DNA of 64,000 nt, taken from Entomomonas moraniae. GTDB taxonomy: Bacteria > Pseudomonadota > Gammaproteobacteria > Pseudomonadales > Pseudomonadaceae. Shown piece by piece: positions 56,668 to 64,000 of the stretch (position 1 is its first letter; each line of letters begins with the position of its first letter). The notes beneath the pieces were generated by a model. The model had not been told where the DNA came from. It did no database searches and worked only from the letters and a program-made list of their open reading frames with translations. The translations under genes were made by a program, and so were the position numbers. Where the stretch lies: the NCBI RefSeq assembly GCF_003991975.1, contig NZ_CP029822.1, positions 2,107,648 through 2,171,647 of the forward strand, given 5' to 3'.

Positions 56668-56963
56668 TTGTTTCTCTGCTCGTTCATAGCGAAAGAACCA
56701 AAAATCAGAAACATCTTTACTTGCCCACATTCCTTTTTTTCTTGCACTGCCTTATTTTGCAAGACTATATACGTTAGATTTTCTGGCCTCTCTTTGGAAG
56801 GGTAAGTCGCAGCCAATCCTTCTTTCAGTATATCTTCTATTAAGTTTTTCGCATCAATATAAACCGTTCCTGTCACATCACGGTATCTCTGAATAGCTTC
56901 TCCAGGATAAATGGAGTCACTTTTTATTTGATGCACATAGACAGCGACTTTTTCATTATCCAT
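56661..56963 (-). pseudogene. C-terminal SNase-like half of a split thermonuclease-family gene
   Basis: A 100-residue frame whose coding sense continues upstream of its ATG in the same frame: GIDSPYGDQAENALKKLM leads directly into MDNEKVAVYVHQ. GTVYIDAKNLIEDILKEGLAATYP is a typical staphylococcal-nuclease-fold segment. It is separated from the upstream gene only by TGA-TAG, in frame. After a 7-A tract (56734-56740 on the plus strand as T) the shifted frame reads GMWASKDVSDFWFFRYERAEKQ, which looks more like an SNase C-terminus than the annotated one. So at least two lesions are present. Confidence 0.65.
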
Positions 56964-57017
56964 TAATTTTTTTAATGCATTCTCAGCCTGATCTCCATAT
57001 GGACTATCTATTCCCTA

Positions 57018-57707
57018 TCAGGGCATCCAGACTTGATAATAATCAATATGACTCTTTACATTTAATCCATTTTCATCTTGATAGTAGCAATAGAACCGCT
57101 CTGTATTCGTTATTTTTTCAATTTGGCACACTATGATTTCAGGTATTTTTAATACTTTAGGTAACTCCTTTTGCCATTTTTGCCAATTATCATCAAACTG
57201 GCGGGGAGTTATAATAGGATCCGCAGACCATAACCCTCGCTTATTATTTTTTGCTTGATAATACGAGTTATCTATCTTTTCATCGGACATGGCCACAGTA
57301 GCAAAGCCGTTTTCCACTAATTCCAAATTAATATTTACATCACTTGCATAGACAACACCGTTAACCCAAAGCTTATAATGAGTAGGCTGCTCTGCATATA
57401 TTTCTCTATATTTTTCGTTGCTTTCTTTGACATCGATAAAGATAAGCTGATTAACCATTAATTGATTCATTAGTTCGCGCGCTTGAAAAAAGAAAGGATG
57501 CTGCCATATGCGCACAGTATCAATTTGATCGAGGGCAACTGTATTTTTTATTAATAGATCGTCTTCATTGTTTGGTTGTACACAAACAATTGTTTTTATA
57601 TCAATAATTTTATCCACTTTACACATGAGTGATTCAGCATAGTCTGCCGTTGAAAAAGTTATTAATAACATTGTTAGTAAAAATATCTGTATTACCCGAT
57701 AATCCAT
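57018..57707 (-). CDS. Exported thermonuclease-family (SNase-like) protein, interrupted
   Basis: A 229-residue protein with a signal peptide (IQIFLLTMLLITFSTADYA, cleavage near residue 24). An SNase-like domain follows, with ALDQIDTVRIWQHPFFFQARELMNQLMVNQLIFIDV and KLWVNGVVYASDVNINLELVENGFATV, and NKRGLWSADPIITPRQFDDNWQKW closes it. The Arg/Glu active-site residues of true nucleases are not obvious, so activity is doubtful. A second SNase-like domain begins near residue 190 and is cut by TGA-TAG at 57015-57020, in frame with 56661-56963. It is either a truncated version of a two-domain protein or naturally split. Confidence 0.65.
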   Translation of the reverse strand: MDYRVIQIFLLTMLLITFSTADYAESLMCKVDKIIDIKTIVCVQPNNEDDLLIKNTVALDQIDTVRIWQHPFFFQARELMNQLMVNQLIFIDVKESNEKYREIYAEQPTHYKLWVNGVVYASDVNINLELVENGFATVAMSDEKIDNSYYQAKNNKRGLWSADPIITPRQFDDNWQKWQKELPKVLKIPEIIVCQIEKITNTERFYCYYQDENGLNVKSHIDYYQVWMP

Positions 57708-57958
57708 AATCTATCCTGATAGACTAATAGCTTGTGTTACTGCCACTACATATATAACTATTTTTTATATTTTTCAAATGGTCGTTTAAATAATATATAA
57801 AAACAGCAAAGACTACAACATTGTGATTGTAATAGTATGAAAATATCTCACACAATTAAGTTATTAATTTTCGTGGTTATCATCTACAGCCATTGAAAAT
57901 GAATTGCAGTTTATCGCTTACTCGTTTTACAATGAAAGCATTACAACAATCTCTATAG
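57708..57958 (-). other. Promoter-side region of the SNase-like gene
   Basis: About 250 AT-rich bases. I see no gene. It leads into the structured region starting at 57959. Confidence 0.35.
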
Positions 57959-57978
57959 AATGGGCTTAGTCGCCCATT
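57959..57978 (+). repeat. Hairpin AATGGGC-TTAGTC-GCCCATT
   Basis: A perfect 7-bp stem with a 6-base loop, first of a series of hairpins before the small ORF at 58046. Confidence 0.6.
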
Positions 57979-57983
57979 AACAG

Positions 57984-58013
57984 CAGCACATAACTAATTC
58001 TAGTTATGTGCTG
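57984..58013 (+). repeat. Hairpin CAGCACATAACTA-ATTC-TAGTTATGTGCTG
   Basis: A perfect 13-bp stem with a 4-base loop, six bases after the preceding hairpin. It has no U-tract, so it is more likely a structured RNA or DNA element than a terminator. Confidence 0.75.
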
Positions 58014-58035
58014 GATAGCTTAGTCTTCAATTTAC

Positions 58036-58116
58036 GGAGGGCTGTATGCGGAACATTCTTCGCAATGTGCCGATTCTGTTGTTTCGCTAGACTAACCTAT
58101 GTACAGCTCCACCTCC
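58036..58116 (+). ncRNA. Structured leader with sequestered GGAGG and internal short ORF
   Basis: GGAGG (58036-58040) can pair with CCTCC (58112-58116), GCTGTA (58041-58046) pairs with TACAGC (58102-58107), and inside CGGAACATT pairs with AATGTGCCG with one mismatch around loop CTTCGC. The ribosome-binding site and first base of the start codon of the internal ORF are therefore in the outer stem. It lies about 60 bases upstream of the broken gene at 58179. The layout suggests a translational switch or attenuator. Confidence 0.6.
58046..58090 (+). CDS. 14-residue leader peptide MRNILRNVPILLFR
   Basis: ATG at 58046 is preceded by GGAGG at a 5-base spacing, the best ribosome-binding site in this part of the window. 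The 14 codons end at TAG 58088-58090 and encode MRNILRNVPILLFR, basic and hydrophobic. It sits entirely inside the hairpin structure 58036-58116. It could be a regulatory leader peptide whose translation opens the stem. A tiny membrane-active peptide is the alternative. Confidence 0.5.
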   Translation: MRNILRNVPILLFR

Positions 58117-58178
58117 TTAGTTTATTTTTGAAATTAAAAAACATTAAGGGGGCTTAATTCTGAGGCAGGAGTTAAGTA

Positions 58179-58471
58179 ATGACCGATTCACAACGTAGTT
58201 CTCAATTTATTCCTTTTGATAGACCTCGCAAGGTTCTCTCGTTACTGTGCTGCATTTTGATAGCCATGCACTTCATATCGATACTTTAGAATATGCCACA
58301 AGGCGCTTAAATGCTGCCTTAGGACTTTCTGAAGTATTGCAGTCTATAGAGGGGCCTAGCGCTCAAAATATTAAGCATATTGGCATTAGTAGCCATATTT
58401 TAATAAGCGATACGATGTGCTTAATTGATAAGGTAAAATTTCAAGTACGGCAAGATAATCCTTCCCCGTAA
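58179..58471 (+). pseudogene. Frameshifted DUF6124/DUF3077-like small gene
   Basis: ATG 58179 has AGGAG nine bases upstream and starts MTDSQRSSQFIPFDRPRKVLS, but this frame stops near 58284. From about 58235 another frame continues sensibly, VLHFDSHALHIDTLEYATRR and LNAALGLSEVLQSIEG, to TAA 58469-58471. A single missing base near 58225-58245 explains both. The restored product (about 97 residues) resembles the small helical DUF6124/DUF3077 proteins common in Pseudomonas, from memory. The long leader with its own ORF lies upstream. Confidence 0.55.
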
Positions 58472-58734
58472 TATTTTTATTTTAGTAGTTGGTTCTTATG
58501 ACTTTGGCACAGTTCTTTTAACCTGTTTACGTGTTTCATTTTCTAGTTACAGGTACTGCACTAAATGTATTTTATATTTTAAAATGCCCTACCCTTATAA
58601 AAGAACCATCACTGGTTATAATTATAGAATATTGATCTTTTATTCATAATTACAGAGTGTGGTATCGGCACACATTACCCAGGCTTTAACAATGCCTTTC
58701 TTGGTTTTTTGTATTCAATTGAAAGCCATCCCCC

Positions 58735-58848
58735 CTAAATATCTACCACATTAAATTGGTCATCTCTGATTAAGTATCTTTTTACGTCATCAAAATAATT
58801 AGCCACTTCTTGTAATTTAGTCTTTCTTACAATGGTTATGGCACCCAT
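58735..58848 (-). pseudogene. Possible gene remnant on the minus strand
   Basis: Reads MGAITIVRKTKLQEVANYF and ends DDQFNVVDI at TAG; the same frame continues after the stop with GGWLSIEYKKPRKALLKPG to a second stop, and also runs open upstream of the ATG. The composition looks like real protein, suggesting a decayed gene, but I do not recognise it. Confidence 0.25.
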
Positions 58849-58862
58849 GCTTGTCTTGAAGA

Positions 58863-58888
58863 GAGATAGCTGGAGCACCAACTATCTC
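58863..58888. repeat. Imperfect hairpin GAGATAGCTGG / CCAACTATCTC
   Basis: An 11-bp stem with one mismatch and loop AGCA. Function unknown; it lies just beyond the minus-strand remnant. Confidence 0.45.
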
Positions 58889-59204
58889 GCCTAAAAATAT
58901 TGACATGTTTTAGCTTAGCCGATGAAGACCACTATATTTGGGTTATAACTGTTCTGATAAGCAATATTGAAAAAGGACCAAGAGAAGTAAGATTATATAA
59001 ATATTTTTTTATAGGAAAGCTAACCATATGATTTTAAGACACTAGTTTATTAACATTTCTAAAAATTAACGTTGATAAATATTCTTTAACGGCATGATTG
59101 TATTACGGATACCTGACTATTAGGCCATTTATAAGAATACTATTTCACACTATATTAAAAAAATTTACGGTATCTAAAGCAGATAATTAGCCATTGAAAG
59201 TTCC

Positions 59205-59237
59205 TTGCCATATAACTTAATAATGATTATCATTATC
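59205..59237 (+). promoter_or_regulatory. Fur-controlled promoter of the ftr operon
   Basis: TTGCCA (59205-59210), 17-base spacer and TATCAT (59228-59233) form a plausible -35/-10 pair. AATAATGATTATCATTATC at 59219-59237 matches the 19-bp Fur consensus at 17 positions and covers the -10, so Fur with iron would block RNA polymerase. This also shows that coding does not begin at 59205 but at 59268. Confidence 0.85.
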
Positions 59238-59267
59238 GCATCAATCTTTTCAACACTGGAGCACTCA

Positions 59268-59798
59268 ATGAAATCTTTAGTTGTTTTATCAACCGCATTA
59301 CTCTGCGCCGCAACCACTCTTTCCGCTAAAGAATATCCTATAGGCAAACCACAAGAATGTGGTGGAATGGAGATTGCAGCGGTTTATTTGCAGCCGATAG
59401 AAATGGAACCAGCAGGCATGATGAGGCCTGCTAAAGATTCAGATGTACATTTGGAAGCTGATATCAAAGCCCTAGAAAACAATACCAATGGCTTTCAAGA
59501 AGGTAGCTGGGTTCCTTACCTTTCTATTGCTTATACATTAACTAAAGAAGGCAGTAAGGATAAAATTGAAGGAAGCTTCCATCCGATGGTTGCTAATGAC
59601 GGTCCTCATTATGGAGATAATGTTAAGCTCTTAGGCCCAGGTAAATATAATTTAAAACTAACTATATTACCGCCAAGCAAAGAAAGTATGTTTGGCCGCC
59701 ACACAGATAAAGAAACAGGCGTTGCCCCTTGGTTTACTCAATGCCAAGCCAGTTATGATTTTGTTTATGCAGGCATAGGTAAAAAAGGCGGTTATTAA
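59268..59798 (+). CDS. ftrA: FtrA/P19-type periplasmic iron-binding protein
   Basis: A 176-residue periplasmic protein of the P19/Tp34 iron-transport family. The signal peptide (KSLVVLSTALLCAATTLSA) ends near residue 20. YPIGKPQECGGMEIAAVYLQPIEMEP carries the metal-binding Glu and Met residues, and DGPHYGDNVKLLGPGKY with HTDKETGVAPW provide His ligands. In Bordetella and Brucella, FtrA binds ferrous iron and works with FtrB, FtrC and FtrD. First gene of the operon, directly behind the Fur box. A hairpin after its stop may raise its level relative to the others. Confidence 0.93.
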   Translation: MKSLVVLSTALLCAATTLSAKEYPIGKPQECGGMEIAAVYLQPIEMEPAGMMRPAKDSDVHLEADIKALENNTNGFQEGSWVPYLSIAYTLTKEGSKDKIEGSFHPMVANDGPHYGDNVKLLGPGKYNLKLTILPPSKESMFGRHTDKETGVAPWFTQCQASYDFVYAGIGKKGGY

Positions 59799-59820
59799 TT
59801 CCCCTTTTTACAATAAAAAT

Positions 59821-59850
59821 AGAAGCCAACTCTTAACTCAGTTGGCTTCT
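59821..59850 (+). terminator. Hairpin between ftrA and ftrB
   Basis: AGAAGCCAACT (59821-59831) and AGTTGGCTTCT (59840-59850) form an 11-bp stem with an 8-base loop, followed by TACCTTTT. It is probably a partial terminator that makes periplasmic FtrA more abundant. Confidence 0.8.
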
Positions 59851-59875
59851 TACCTTTTAAATAAAGGATACCACC

Positions 59876-60205
59876 ATGTTAAAAAAATATAGTACGTTAC
59901 TTTTTTTAATGCTCTTTTCTTGTTTAACTTTTGCTGCACCACTTCCTAGTTATGAGGTCAGCATCAAAGATGGGGTATTCTCTCCAGCATCCATTGATGT
60001 TCCTGTGAAGCAACGCTTCAAAATCATTATTAAAAATGACGGAACTGGTCCTGCAGAATTTGAAAATCTCTCACTGCGTGTCGAAAAGGTATTGGCATCC
60101 GGAGTGAGTTCTTTTGTGGTCATTCACCCTTTAAAAGAGGGAAGCTATCACTTTATTGATGAATTTCATATGGATATGCCTGGCTTTACCATTAATGCAA
60201 AATAG
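59876..60205 (+). CDS. ftrB: FtrB, periplasmic cupredoxin-like protein
   Basis: A 109-residue protein with a signal peptide (to about residue 20, TFAA) and a cupredoxin-type domain: SIKDGVFSPASIDVPVKQRFKIIIKNDGTGPAEFEN, later EGSYHFIDEFHMDMPG. The copper-ligand Cys of blue copper proteins is absent; instead FHMDMPG supplies His/Met. In Ftr systems FtrB is proposed to oxidise ferrous iron bound to FtrA before transport. AAGGA precedes the ATG. Confidence 0.9.
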   Translation: MLKKYSTLLFLMLFSCLTFAAPLPSYEVSIKDGVFSPASIDVPVKQRFKIIIKNDGTGPAEFENLSLRVEKVLASGVSSFVVIHPLKEGSYHFIDEFHMDMPGFTINAK

Positions 60206-60231
60206 ATAATCCAACGAGGTAATTAAAAACC

Positions 60232-61083
60232 ATGTGGCAAGCTCTTTTTATTGTTTGGCGTGAAAGTGTTGAGGCGTTATTAGTCATTGGTATTCTATAT
60301 GCGTGGATTAATCAGCAGACTAACGCCAATCAAACTAAAAAAATGCTCTGGCTAGGAACATTCATTGGTGTTCTTTTTGCTTGTGCTCTTGCCGTTGGCT
60401 TTACGCTAGCCGGTGAATGGTTTTCAGGCGCTGGTGGTGACTGGTTTCAAGTCGGTATGATGATAGTTGCCAGTTTCTTGATCTTTCAGATGGTTGTTTG
60501 GATGCAAAAAAATGGCCGTGGCATGAAGAAAACATTGGAAAAAGAAGCCAATGAAAGCTTTGCTAAACGAGGAGGCATAGGTATTTTACTACTAGCGGCA
60601 CTCGCTGTAGCCAGAGAGGGATCTGAAATTGTTATTTTCCTCTATGGCAGTTTTTCGACAACCTACGGTTCTGCTTTTTGGTTATTAGTGTTAGGCAGTG
60701 TAATAGGATTTGTTTTAGGCTATATCACTTTTATGCTATTACAGCTTTCAAGCCATATTATTTCATGGCGTGTCTTTTTTAATATCAGTTCCATCATTTT
60801 ATTACTGTTAGGTGGAGCATTGCTTATGTCTGGCTTGGATAAAGCCAGTGGTCTTATTACGGAGATGCTTTCTAATACCGATGCGCCTGAGTGGCTATAC
60901 AGTTTCTTCGACCCTGTTTGGGATACTTCTAAGTTCTTGTCAGATAAATCAGGATTTGGTAGTTTTATTGCGAGTATCACAGGTTATCGTGCTGAACCTA
61001 TGTTACTTGGTGTTATTCTCGTCCCTCTTTACTGGGTTGTCGCTATTGTATGGATACAGTTAATTAACCGCCCTAAGTCTTAG
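60232..61083 (+). CDS. ftrC: FtrC, FTR1-family iron permease
   Basis: A 283-residue, seven-helix permease related to yeast Ftr1 and EfeU. Both REXXE iron motifs are present: RESVE in VWRESVEALLV near residue 9, and REGSE in VAREGSEIVIF near residue 125. It moves iron across the inner membrane after oxidation by the FtrA/FtrB pair. It is 26 bases after ftrB and 20 bases before ftrD. Confidence 0.94.
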   Translation: MWQALFIVWRESVEALLVIGILYAWINQQTNANQTKKMLWLGTFIGVLFACALAVGFTLAGEWFSGAGGDWFQVGMMIVASFLIFQMVVWMQKNGRGMKKTLEKEANESFAKRGGIGILLLAALAVAREGSEIVIFLYGSFSTTYGSAFWLLVLGSVIGFVLGYITFMLLQLSSHIISWRVFFNISSIILLLLGGALLMSGLDKASGLITEMLSNTDAPEWLYSFFDPVWDTSKFLSDKSGFGSFIASITGYRAEPMLLGVILVPLYWVVAIVWIQLINRPKS

Positions 61084-61103
61084 CACCTAATTGAATATAT
61101 ACT

Positions 61104-62624
61104 ATGAGCCATTTACCTGTTACGCCGCTGTCAAAATTTGGTGATTTACTCCGCCGTTATGGTGGAGTTATCCGAGCTATTCAGTGGTTTATTATTTTAT
61201 TCTATCTCTTTCTGTTACTTATTCCAGCATTTATGTCTCTGCCTCCTGATAAGGCAAGAGTACTTAATAATTTAACACTATTTGCTCAATTCGTATTTTG
61301 GGGAATTTGGTGGCCTTTTGTACTCCTTTCTATGGTTTTATTTAGTCGAGCATGGTGTGGTATTTTTTGCCCAGAAGGTGCATTAGCTGAATTAGCCAGT
61401 AAATACGGTAAAAATAAGGGTGCGCCTAATTGGTTGAAATGGAATGGTTGGCCTGCTATCGCCTTTATTCTCACAACACTCTATGGTCAGATGATCAGCG
61501 TCTATGATTATGCAAAGCCAGCCCTACTTATTCTTGGCGGATCAACTCTCGCGGCTGTAGGAATAGGGCTATTTTATGGCCGTAATAAACGGGTATGGTG
61601 TAAATATTTATGCCCTGTTAGCGGTGTATTCTCTCTATTGGCAAGGTTAGCTCCTCTGCATTTTAAAGTCGATGAGGAAAGATGGAAAGAAAATCCAGAA
61701 CCTCATCTACCCGTGCCTAATTGCGCTCCACTGGTTGATATTCGCAGAATGCATGGCGCATCATCCTGTCATACTTGTGGTCGTTGTAGTGGACAAAGAG
61801 ATGCTGTCAGGCTAGCAACACGCTCAGTCAATGAAGAAATTGTAGATTATGGACAAGAAGAACATAATCCATGGCTTATTCATTTGCTCCTCTTTGGTAT
61901 TCTTGGTGTTGCTATTGGCGCATTTACTTGGACGGTTAGTCCTTGGTTTATTGCTTATAAACAGGCTATTGCAGAATGGTTAGTGGTACATGGTGTTTAT
62001 TGGCCACTCAACCAAGATACGCCATGGTGGCTATTCACCCACTACCCTGAAAATAATGATGCCTTTAACTGGGTTGATGGTTTTTGTGTGGTCACTTATA
62101 TATTAGGGCATGGTGTTGTATTAGGTTCTGTCTTTAGCCTTGTGATGTTTATTGCGAGTAAAATCACTCAGCAAGGGAAGGTTTTTTATACGCACTTTTG
62201 CTTAGCGCTTATTCCTCTAGGCGCAGCAGGATTATTTTTAGGTTTAACAGCCACCACCGTCAAACTCATTAGGCAAAATGGTTTTGCCATTCTTTGGGTG
62301 CAAGATGTGCGCCTAATGCTTTTATTGTGTAGCACGATCTGGAGCCTCATACTCGCTTACAGAGTGGTTAAAAAGTACCCCTTAAATCTGATTCAACAAT
62401 TGGGTTCGATGCTTTGTTTTACATTCGTTTGTGCCATTGTTTTTTATAATTGGTATTTAATGTTTTGGGGGTGGGGCCATTTATCGCTCTTCAAACTTTC
62501 TACCCTCGTAAATTTAGTTGTTTATGCAGCTACCTTAGTTATCTTTATTATAATTGTGAAACTGCTATTTAAACGTCTTAATAAACCTTTAAAGAGTAAA
62601 ACCATAAAAGTCACACAGCTTTAA
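61104..62624 (+). CDS. ftrD: FtrD, membrane polyferredoxin (NapH-like)
   Basis: A 506-residue membrane protein with about 8-10 helices and cysteine clusters CGIFCPEG near residue 91, CKYLCPVSG near 170 and CHTCGRCSG near 222, as in NapH/CcoG-type polyferredoxins. Unlike minimal EfeUOB, the Ftr system includes this protein, proposed to remove electrons released by iron oxidation and pass them to the respiratory chain. No good Shine-Dalgarno; expression is probably by coupling. Last gene of the operon. Confidence 0.9.
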   Translation: MSHLPVTPLSKFGDLLRRYGGVIRAIQWFIILFYLFLLLIPAFMSLPPDKARVLNNLTLFAQFVFWGIWWPFVLLSMVLFSRAWCGIFCPEGALAELASKYGKNKGAPNWLKWNGWPAIAFILTTLYGQMISVYDYAKPALLILGGSTLAAVGIGLFYGRNKRVWCKYLCPVSGVFSLLARLAPLHFKVDEERWKENPEPHLPVPNCAPLVDIRRMHGASSCHTCGRCSGQRDAVRLATRSVNEEIVDYGQEEHNPWLIHLLLFGILGVAIGAFTWTVSPWFIAYKQAIAEWLVVHGVYWPLNQDTPWWLFTHYPENNDAFNWVDGFCVVTYILGHGVVLGSVFSLVMFIASKITQQGKVFYTHFCLALIPLGAAGLFLGLTATTVKLIRQNGFAILWVQDVRLMLLLCSTIWSLILAYRVVKKYPLNLIQQLGSMLCFTFVCAIVFYNWYLMFWGWGHLSLFKLSTLVNLVVYAATLVIFIIIVKLLFKRLNKPLKSKTIKVTQL

Positions 62625-62641
62625 AGATAAACAAGCCTAGT

Positions 62642-62678
62642 ACATAAGAGCCAACAATTAACTTCATGGCTCTTATGT
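62642..62678 (+). terminator. Hairpin after ftrD
   Basis: ACATAAGAGCCA (62642-62653) pairs with TGGCTCTTATGT (62667-62678): a perfect 12-bp stem 18 bases after the stop. The U-tract is poor, but the position fits operon end. Confidence 0.65.
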
Positions 62679-62743
62679 GTTAAGCCACTGTGAATATCTT
62701 CTCCGCAATTAATTCAATCTCCCCCTTCTTACCTTTAATAAAA

Positions 62744-62761
62744 CTGTCATATTGTTTTGCA
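62744..62761 (+). promoter_or_regulatory. Candidate PhoB box before the metallophosphoesterase gene
   Basis: CTGTCAT-ATTG-TTTTGCA has the 7-4-7 layout and resembles the box at 6544-6561 (CTGTCAT-AAAA-CTTTGCT), with an A/T-rich -10 region (TAATTT) just after. It begins 66 bases before the start codon. The second half-site is degenerate. Confidence 0.5.
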
Positions 62762-62809
62762 ATAATTTAAACACTTTCTGGTATTTAAACTTTATCGTGA
62801 GGTTTTGTT

Positions 62810-63949
62810 ATGCGTTTCACCGTTCTACATAAGTCCATGCTTTTGGCGACTCTGTTAGCCGTTTTACCTGTTTATGCAGAGAAACTTACCATTGCTGTTA
62901 TCTCAGACACCCAAAACTATACTGATGTAACACTCCCTCAACCACGAGGCATCAATACCTTTATCCAACAAATGCAATACCTAGCAGACAATAAAGCAAA
63001 TAAAAATATTATTTTTGCTACCCATGTAGGTGATGTTGTACAACATGGTGATGGTCAATTTCGCACAGGTAGTGTTGGAAAATATACCCTTTGGAATACA
63101 AGAACAGAGTGGGATTATGCCAATCTTGCATTGTCTATATTGGATAATGCCAATATCCCGTTTAGTTTAGTCCCCGGTAATCATGACTATGACAACTACA
63201 ATTGGTACAAAGAAAACAATGGCCCCGGTGATAGTCGCCCTTTAAAGGGAGGGAGTGTTTGGAGTAGCTATTTCGGGGCAAACTCCAAGTATTTTTCTGG
63301 AAAAAACTGGTATGGCGGCTCTTACAATAATGACATGAATAGCTTCCAACTGATCACTCAAGGTAATTTCAAATTCCTCCACCTATCCCTACAAATGGAG
63401 CCAACATCTGATGATTTACAATGGGCTCAGCGCGTACTGGATGCCCATCCCAATTTACCCGTTATTATAACGACCCATGAATGGCTAGACCCCTCTTTTA
63501 ATAAAGAAACAACAAGAGCCAATGGTTATAATGATTATTTCAAAGGCACAAACCATCAAACACCTGATCAAGTTTGGGATACGTTTATACGTAAAAATAA
63601 AAATATTTTTATGGTATTAAGTGGCCATGCGTGGACGCCGACGCTTGAAGGGAAATCACATGGGCAGAACTTACGGATTGATAAAAATGATGTAGGTTAC
63701 CCCGTTTATCAAGTGCTACAAGACTACCAAGGAAACACCCTAGGTAAAGATGGCAAGGCAGGTTCAGATAATGGTGGTGCAGGTTGGTTACGCTTTATCG
63801 AGTTTGATACCGATACCAAGAAAATTCACTTCTATACTTATTCAACACTCCTTAATAAATACGCAGGTCGTAATGGGGAGAAAACATTTGATGTATCACC
63901 AGAATACTCTGATTTCAAACTGGATTTTCCACCTCAGCTTATTCAGTAG
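62810..63949 (+). CDS. Secreted calcineurin-like metallophosphoesterase
   Basis: A 379-residue exported phosphoesterase. The signal peptide (VLHKSMLLATLLAVLPVYA) ends near residue 23. The metallophosphatase motifs are in order: D-x-Q in AVISDTQNYTD near residue 32, GDVV in ATHVGDVVQHGD near 74, GNHD in LVPGNHDYD near 123, TTHEW near 222, and GHAW near 274. The first motif is DTQ rather than DxH, as in several secreted members. GAGG precedes the ATG. A candidate PhoB box suggests it belongs to the phosphate-starvation response with PhoA and the phytase-like protein. Confidence 0.88.
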   Translation: MRFTVLHKSMLLATLLAVLPVYAEKLTIAVISDTQNYTDVTLPQPRGINTFIQQMQYLADNKANKNIIFATHVGDVVQHGDGQFRTGSVGKYTLWNTRTEWDYANLALSILDNANIPFSLVPGNHDYDNYNWYKENNGPGDSRPLKGGSVWSSYFGANSKYFSGKNWYGGSYNNDMNSFQLITQGNFKFLHLSLQMEPTSDDLQWAQRVLDAHPNLPVIITTHEWLDPSFNKETTRANGYNDYFKGTNHQTPDQVWDTFIRKNKNIFMVLSGHAWTPTLEGKSHGQNLRIDKNDVGYPVYQVLQDYQGNTLGKDGKAGSDNGGAGWLRFIEFDTDTKKIHFYTYSTLLNKYAGRNGEKTFDVSPEYSDFKLDFPPQLIQ

Positions 63950-64000
63950 CCAATTTACATATCTCTTGTTTAAAATAGCTCTAATAAAAAAGCCAGTGAT

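Larger units (their letters stand above)
58472..59204. other. Degenerate region between the broken gene and the ftr operon
   Basis: About 730 bases without an intact gene. A protein-like minus-strand stretch (58735-58848) and an imperfect hairpin (58863-58888) are the only structures I can point to. Confidence 0.45.

Noticed and set aside
57959..58013. Retron msr/msd region
   Set aside because: The stacked hairpins resemble one superficially, but no reverse transcriptase gene is nearby.
59205..59267. Longer start for FtrA at 59205
   Set aside because: This stretch contains the promoter elements and Fur box, and the shorter start gives a proper signal peptide.

Overview
The window is 64 kb of AT-rich chromosome from a gamma-proteobacterium. 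Two OprD-family porins, a membrane-bound PQQ glucose dehydrogenase, an HflK/HflC-like plus P-type ATPase cluster and a DUF6124/DUF3077-like remnant point to a low-GC relative of Pseudomonas. Pyruvate formate-lyase and a complete ethanolamine microcompartment locus, both unusual in that family, suggest a gut-associated, at least partly fermentative lifestyle. I infer something like an insect-gut Pseudomonadaceae such as Entomomonas; the genus is not proven by the sequence.

Layout. 1-3181: end of an hflK-like gene, an SPFH protein and a P1B-type metal ATPase. 4054-9392: phosphate scavenging, with PhoA (minus strand, interrupted by an 11-G tract), a phytase-like esterase and an OprD porin behind a PhoB box. 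9598-13317: a frameshifted gene, an atypical SDR and glucose dehydrogenase. 13731-17439: a cytosolic NMT1-like binding protein, a DAACS symporter and an allantoinase-type amidohydrolase. 18299-21424: pflB and pflA. 21961-24935: a second OprD porin and AmtB. 25675-30599: agmatine catabolism (aguB, aguA, an APC permease) with a phosphatidylserine-decarboxylase-like enzyme. 31057-36217: a sugar-acid operon (MFS transporter, UxaA-type dehydratase, DapA-type aldolase) divergent from an IclR regulator.

36548-53641 is the main attraction: a collinear eutSPQTDMNEJGHABCLK operon followed by pduS, pduT and eutR. It encodes a full Eut metabolosome (shell, ammonia-lyase, reactivase, adenosyltransferase, aldehyde and alcohol dehydrogenases, phosphotransacetylase, permease). 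Two proteins of the propanediol microcompartment, the flavin/Fe-S cobalamin reductase PduS and the Fe-S shell trimer PduT, have been added to it. The eutM shell gene is flanked by strong RNA hairpins.

54212-56103: housekeeping genes (tRNA-Met, cold-shock protein, ferredoxin, coaD, tRNA-Val, tRNA-Asp). 56398-59150: a decaying region with a tandem-nuclease gene split by two in-frame stops, a 20-bp inverted repeat, a structured leader with a 14-codon ORF and frameshifted remnants. 59268-62624: the FtrABCD ferrous iron uptake operon under a near-consensus Fur box. 62810-63949: a secreted metallophosphoesterase, probably also in the Pho regulon.

All calls come from reading the sequence and from recalled family knowledge; no database search was run.
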